A stretch of DNA of 64,000 bases, from positions 98,883-162,882 of the forward strand of contig NZ_JAOTIF010000014.1 in the NCBI RefSeq assembly GCF_025628885.1. The letters are read 5' to 3'. The position numbers were made by a program, and so were the translations under genes. Below the pieces are notes generated by a model. It made no database searches. It worked only from the letters and a program-made list of their open reading frames with translations, and was not told the DNA's origin. Within the stretch, counting starts at the first letter, position 1. The number at the start of each line of letters is the position of its first letter. This stretch comes from Paraflavisolibacter caeni (GTDB taxonomy: Bacteria > Bacteroidota > Bacteroidia > Chitinophagales > Chitinophagaceae). Positions 60,338 to 64,000 of the stretch are shown here, in pieces.

Positions 60338-63253
60338 TTATTTACCTTGGGCAAGGATAATATTTTGTTGCTTGTCTTCCTTCCTGATGGCTTCGTAGAT
60401 AGCTTCCTGGATGTTGGTGCGTACATCCATTTTGGAAAGTTTGTTGTTTTCCCTGGTGGGGTATACGCGATTTGACAGGAAGATGTAGACCAGTTTATAC
60501 TTCGGATCGATCCAGACACAGGTGCCGGTAAAGCCGGTATGACCGAATGTTTCGGGAGATGCAGAGGCCGAAGGATAAGGATTAGAACGGGTGGCGTTAT
60601 CTTTTTCCGGTTTATCAAAGCCGTATCCACGGCGGCTGTGTTTGCTTTGATAGGAAGTAAACATGCGTATGGTTTCTGGCTTCAGGTACCTGGTACCATT
60701 GAACTCCCCGCCATTGAGCAACATCTGGCAGAGCTTCAGCAAGTCGTAGGCATTGGAAAACAAGCCGGCGTGACCAGCAACGCCTCCAAAGAGAGAGGCT
60801 CCTTCATCATGCACATAACCGTGTATCAACTGTTCCCGGAAGTTCCTTTCTACTTCCGTTGGAATGATCTGATTACCATTGAATTTATACAGAGGCTTGA
60901 AACCTGTTGAGGACATGCCCATAGGCTGATAGAAGTTCTGGGAAACATATTCATCCAGGGGTACACCGCTAATTGCTTCCACAATCTTTCCCAGGAAAAT
61001 AAAGTCGTTGTCGCTGTATACATAGCGGTTGGGAGCAGAAAGAGGGCTGGCCAGGATGCGTTTGAATAAAGTATCCTGCCAGTCATTGCGCAGGTAAAGG
61101 TTCTGGGCTACCGGTATCGTATAGCCTTCTTTGGGCACACTGCTGTAAATGGAGCCCATTAAAGGATGACCTGCTGAATCTATTGTTTCCCTGTAAAAGG
61201 GAATAAAGGGAGTCAGACCAGCCTGGTGCAGCAAGATATCATCTATGTGCAAACGAGCCTTATTGGTTCCTACTGTCCATGGCAGGTAGTCGCCGATGGT
61301 CTTTTTGAGGTCCAGTTTTCCCTGTTCGTACAACTTCATGACTGCAATAGTAGTGGCAGAAATCTTTGTGACAGAAGCCAGGTCAAAGATGGTTTCCAGA
61401 TTTACGGAACGGGAAACATCATATTCGTAATTGCCAAAAGCTTTATGGTATTTGATCTCACCATCTTTGGCAACCAACACCACAGCGCCGGGAAAAGCAC
61501 CCTGTAAAATGGCGTTGGAAACCAAGCTATCTATTTTGATCCATGCAGTAGATGTAGGGCCAGGATAATAATTGATCATTGTAAGGCCTTTTCCAAAAGG
61601 AAGGTCGCACACGGAGACCGGCAGCTTTCCTTTTGCAGACAATTCATTGCTCATAAAATCCGCAGCAGCCTCATGTGTAATTGAATCGTCCTGGTGGAAG
61701 GCTGCCAGTGTGGGTGCCTGGCAGAAGTTACCGGCGGCATATACATTACCAAACAAGAGCGTGGCAGTTTTAGCCTGCGGCAGGTTGTTCCACAACTGCA
61801 GGGCGCTGGCACTCAGACCAAAGTTATTCGCAGGGCGCAGGTTATAATTGTGCACGCCTGCAATGATCTCATCATAGTTTTTCTCCTTGACCTGTTGTAA
61901 GATATAATCAGCCCTGTCGTCGCCCTCTTTATAAGAGACCAGGTAAATATCGGCATTATGCTCCTGTTGCATGCGGCGGCTAAATTCATTTGGAGCAGTC
62001 AGTCCGAAGCCGATGTAGGCCAGCTTCCTGCCCTTGGTTAATGGCAACAGATTCTGACTGTCGCGCATAACAGTAACCGTATTGCGTGCCACTAAGGAGC
62101 GGATGCCATTTATTTCTGCATTTACATCACGGACCAGGTTGGTGGTATCAATCCATTGTTTTTGGTAAAGACCAAGGTTGTATTTGGCATACAGCACCTT
62201 TTTCACCTTCTTATCGATGTCCTTCCAGGAAAGCCTCTTCTTAGCGATAGCTTTTTTGATAGCAGCCATAGCAAACTCCACGTTGTCCGGGAGGCACAAC
62301 ATATCGTTGCCAGCCCGCAGCGCCTGAACTGCAGCATCGCCTGCAGGGAAGAACTTGGTAACCCCTTTCATCTCCAAAGCATCAGTAACGCTTAGACCTG
62401 TGAAATTCAGTTTCTTGCGCAGCAGGTCAGTAACTGACTTTTTGGAAAGAGAAGTAGGGCGGTTTGGTGATTTATCAATAGCCGGGATAAACAGGTGTGC
62501 ATTCATCACACTGCCCACGCCGGCTTTGATGAGTTCTTTGAAAGGATACAGTTCCAGGGAATCCAGTTGCGCCATGCTCTTGTTGATCACGGGCAGGTCC
62601 AGATGGGAGTCCACCTCTGTATCGCCATGGCCTGGGAAGTGCTTGGCGCAGGCCATGATGCCTTCGTCCTGCATTCCGCGCATATAGGCCACGCCAAAGC
62701 GGGCTACTTTATTCTTGTCCTCACCAAAAGAGCGGAAGCCGATAACAGGGTTAGCCGGATTGTTGTTTACATCAACCGTTGGTGCATAATTTACATGCAC
62801 GCCTATGCGCTTCATCTGTCTTCCGACGGCCCTGCCCATCTGGTAAATGATGGCAGTATCAGTTAATGCGCCTAATGTGGCCTGATAGGGAAACCGGGCA
62901 ACGCTATCGAGCCGCATACCCAGGCCGTATTCGCCATCAATGGTAATCATCAATGGTGTTTTGGCAATAGCCTGGTATTGATTGGTGAGATTAGCCTGGC
63001 GAACAGGGCCACCCTGGAAAAAGCAAAGGGCTCCAACGTTGTATTTGGTTATTAAGTTGGTAACCTGCTCCACATGATCAGGTCCTAGGTTGCTATGGGC
63101 CCTGATCACTATAAGTTGTGCAATCTTTTCATCTTTGGAAAGGGAATTGAAAACACTATCCACCCATTCGGAGGCTGACAGGGTACTTTTATATTGGGCT
63201 ATTGAGGCAAGACCTATGCTTGAAAATAATATTGCTAAGAGAGATTTCTTCAT
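60338..63253 (-). CDS. GH3 (NagZ-like) glycosidase fused to a class C beta-lactamase-type serine hydrolase
   Basis: This exported 971-residue protein starts at ATG 63253 with a signal peptide (MKKSLLAILFSSIGLASIAQ); upstream codons to 63334 are ignored. The GH3 N-terminal domain (about 25-370) has KHFPGHGDTEVDSH with the NagZ-type His/Asp dyad (about 200) and the nucleophile Asp in LSVTDALEMKG (about 287). A GH3 C-domain-like segment follows. The C-terminal serine hydrolase (about 580-960) has S-V-T-K (about 628), the Y-S-D equivalent of Y-x-N, and H-T-G. It likely acts on peptidoglycan or muropeptides in the periplasm, removing N-acetylglucosamine and cleaving a peptide or ester bond (inference). 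Such fusions occur in Bacteroidota. Confidence 0.92.
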   Translation of the reverse strand: MKKSLLAILFSSIGLASIAQYKSTLSASEWVDSVFNSLSKDEKIAQLIVIRAHSNLGPDHVEQVTNLITKYNVGALCFFQGGPVRQANLTNQYQAIAKTPLMITIDGEYGLGMRLDSVARFPYQATLGALTDTAIIYQMGRAVGRQMKRIGVHVNYAPTVDVNNNPANPVIGFRSFGEDKNKVARFGVAYMRGMQDEGIMACAKHFPGHGDTEVDSHLDLPVINKSMAQLDSLELYPFKELIKAGVGSVMNAHLFIPAIDKSPNRPTSLSKKSVTDLLRKKLNFTGLSVTDALEMKGVTKFFPAGDAAVQALRAGNDMLCLPDNVEFAMAAIKKAIAKKRLSWKDIDKKVKKVLYAKYNLGLYQKQWIDTTNLVRDVNAEINGIRSLVARNTVTVMRDSQNLLPLTKGRKLAYIGFGLTAPNEFSRRMQQEHNADIYLVSYKEGDDRADYILQQVKEKNYDEIIAGVHNYNLRPANNFGLSASALQLWNNLPQAKTATLLFGNVYAAGNFCQAPTLAAFHQDDSITHEAAADFMSNELSAKGKLPVSVCDLPFGKGLTMINYYPGPTSTAWIKIDSLVSNAILQGAFPGAVVLVAKDGEIKYHKAFGNYEYDVSRSVNLETIFDLASVTKISATTIAVMKLYEQGKLDLKKTIGDYLPWTVGTNKARLHIDDILLHQAGLTPFIPFYRETIDSAGHPLMGSIYSSVPKEGYTIPVAQNLYLRNDWQDTLFKRILASPLSAPNRYVYSDNDFIFLGKIVEAISGVPLDEYVSQNFYQPMGMSSTGFKPLYKFNGNQIIPTEVERNFREQLIHGYVHDEGASLFGGVAGHAGLFSNAYDLLKLCQMLLNGGEFNGTRYLKPETIRMFTSYQSKHSRRGYGFDKPEKDNATRSNPYPSASASPETFGHTGFTGTCVWIDPKYKLVYIFLSNRVYPTRENNKLSKMDVRTNIQEAIYEAIRKEDKQQNIILAQGK

Positions 63254-63453
63254 ATGAGGACCATCAAAGGCACAATTTAGGCCAAAAGTTGTAACGGGTG
63301 TTTGGGGAGTTGGTAGGGAGTATCTAGGGAGCAAGTAGGAGGAAGATGATGGATAGCAGATGCTGGATTATTAATAATTAATTATTGATTATTGGTCCAT
63401 AGGGAAAGGTGAAATGAGGTATTGGGGTATTGGAATGGCATGATATGGGAGAT

Positions 63454-63707
63454 AAAAGTGGTTTTCTAGGCTTTTCCTAGGCTTAGCTATGGATTCAGTA
63501 GGGCTCAGGTAGGGCTGAGCAACGAAAGATGAACCGCGGATTTGCACGATTAGAAAGGGAGGAATAGGATTTTTTGATGGAGGAGTCCGGGTTTTATTGG
63601 AGATTGAGAAAGGGGAAGAAAAGATGCTTTTTTGAGGTTTAGGAACGAAGGGGGCATACTGTTGTCATACTCTAGGTATACTGATGGTATGCTTCAGGTA
63701 TACTTGA
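63454..63707 (+). repeat. 254-nt inverted repeat, copy 2
   Basis: Exact reverse complement of 43705-43958 over all 254 positions. Beyond 63707 similarity to the copy 1 upstream region continues but with many changes. It lies about 140 nt before the start codon at 63849, nearly the same spacing as copy 1. Confidence 0.97.
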
Positions 63708-63848
63708 TCTACGAAGGATCCCTGCTGGAAAGCTGGAGCTGGGGGTGGACAAAAGCGGTCATTTCCTGCCATTTTATGCCAAAGCGGCCAGGAGGTTTTT
63801 GCTTGTGGATGGGGGGCAGTAGCTTTAGGGGGTAAATGAATCAGAAAG

Positions 63849-64000
63849 ATGAAACAGGTCTATATCAATAGTAAAGAAAGGGTGGTGATCAAGGATGGCA
63901 AGCAGGTACCTAGACTCTTGTTAGGCATGATCCGGGGCTCGATTGGGAAGTGCTTTGTGGTGAAGCATTATAGGGGGAACAAGAAAAAGAAGTGGAAAAA
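63849..64000 (+). CDS. Repeat-family hypothetical protein, copy 2 (3' end beyond window)
   Basis: The frame starting MKQVYINSKERVVIKDGKQV continues P-R-L-L-L-G-M and then RGSIGKCFVVKHYRGNKKKK to the window end. It is a clear paralogue of the gene at 42963-43568: the last 30 visible residues are nearly identical in protein, while the DNA differs at several synonymous positions. An ATG at 63835 is out of frame with the conserved protein, so 63849 is the start. It is truncated only by the window edge. Confidence 0.75.
   Translation, partial: MKQVYINSKERVVIKDGKQVPRLLLGMIRGSIGKCFVVKHYRGNKKKKWK

Noticed and set aside
43705..63707. Composite transposon bounded by insertion sequences
   Set aside because: The inverted repeats contain no transposase gene and no terminal inverted repeats, and the enclosed genes are housekeeping genes, so a classic composite transposon is not supported.
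63632..63835. 67-codon plus-strand ORF inside repeat copy 2
   Set aside because: It spans the noncoding 254-nt repeat and the leader, and the equivalent frame in copy 1 is not maintained across the diverged part.

Overview
The window looks like chromosomal DNA of a Bacteroidota member, most likely family Chitinophagaceae. The evidence is a SusC/SusD pair, a type IX secretion (gliding-motility type) C-terminal sorting domain, TAnnTTTG-type promoters, little Shine-Dalgarno signal, and small Bacteroidota-restricted families (DUF4834, 2TM domain). The assignment rests on family content and promoter style; no rRNA or other phylogenetic marker search was possible here.

Layout. 1-1.6 kb: the 3' part of a YceI gene, a CHAD protein, and a CAU-anticodon tRNA that looks like tRNA-Ile2. 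1.8-7.8 kb: a glycan-uptake operon (SusC, SusD, LamG lipoprotein) followed by only the C-terminal quarter of a GH144-type glucanase, so the locus appears to have lost its enzyme. 7.8-15.5 kb: envelope and metabolic genes (transglutaminase-like/DUF3857, DUF418, an outer-membrane barrel with a YceI partner, L-lactate dehydrogenase, Nudix, DUF4834). 15.5-20.7 kb: the rimP-nusA-infB operon, with a clear promoter and a leader hairpin. 20.8-32.1 kb: single genes, including an ABC-F protein, a degenerate class III cyclase/TPR protein, a methyltransferase, OsmC, SelO and a large secreted CHU_C-tagged protein. 32.1-40 kb: an orphan histidine kinase and a complete RND efflux operon. 40-42.7 kb: a small accessory patch with a VOC protein, a DUF695 gene bracketed by two ~130-nt structured direct repeats, and a HicA/HicB toxin-antitoxin pair with its operator. 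43-64 kb: mainly housekeeping genes (SurA, a multi-PAS kinase, a PurF-like enzyme, SixA, a DMT exporter, a glycosyltransferase, RecA, MgsA, UvrB, a GH3/beta-lactamase fusion).

The most unusual structure is a repeat family in the last 21 kb. Two paralogous genes of unknown function (42963-43568 on minus; 63849 to the window end on plus) each carry upstream the same 254-nt noncoding block, in opposite orientations, with no mismatch found by base-by-base comparison. The block holds arrays of degenerate 11-nt units. A third, gene-less member with at least fifteen 11-nt units lies at 52925-53153. The inverted copies enclose about 19.5 kb that includes recA and uvrB, so they could in principle mediate its inversion. 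This is the best candidate here for an undescribed genetic element.

Limits: all calls come from reading the sequence and recalling family motifs. No database, folding or alignment program was run.
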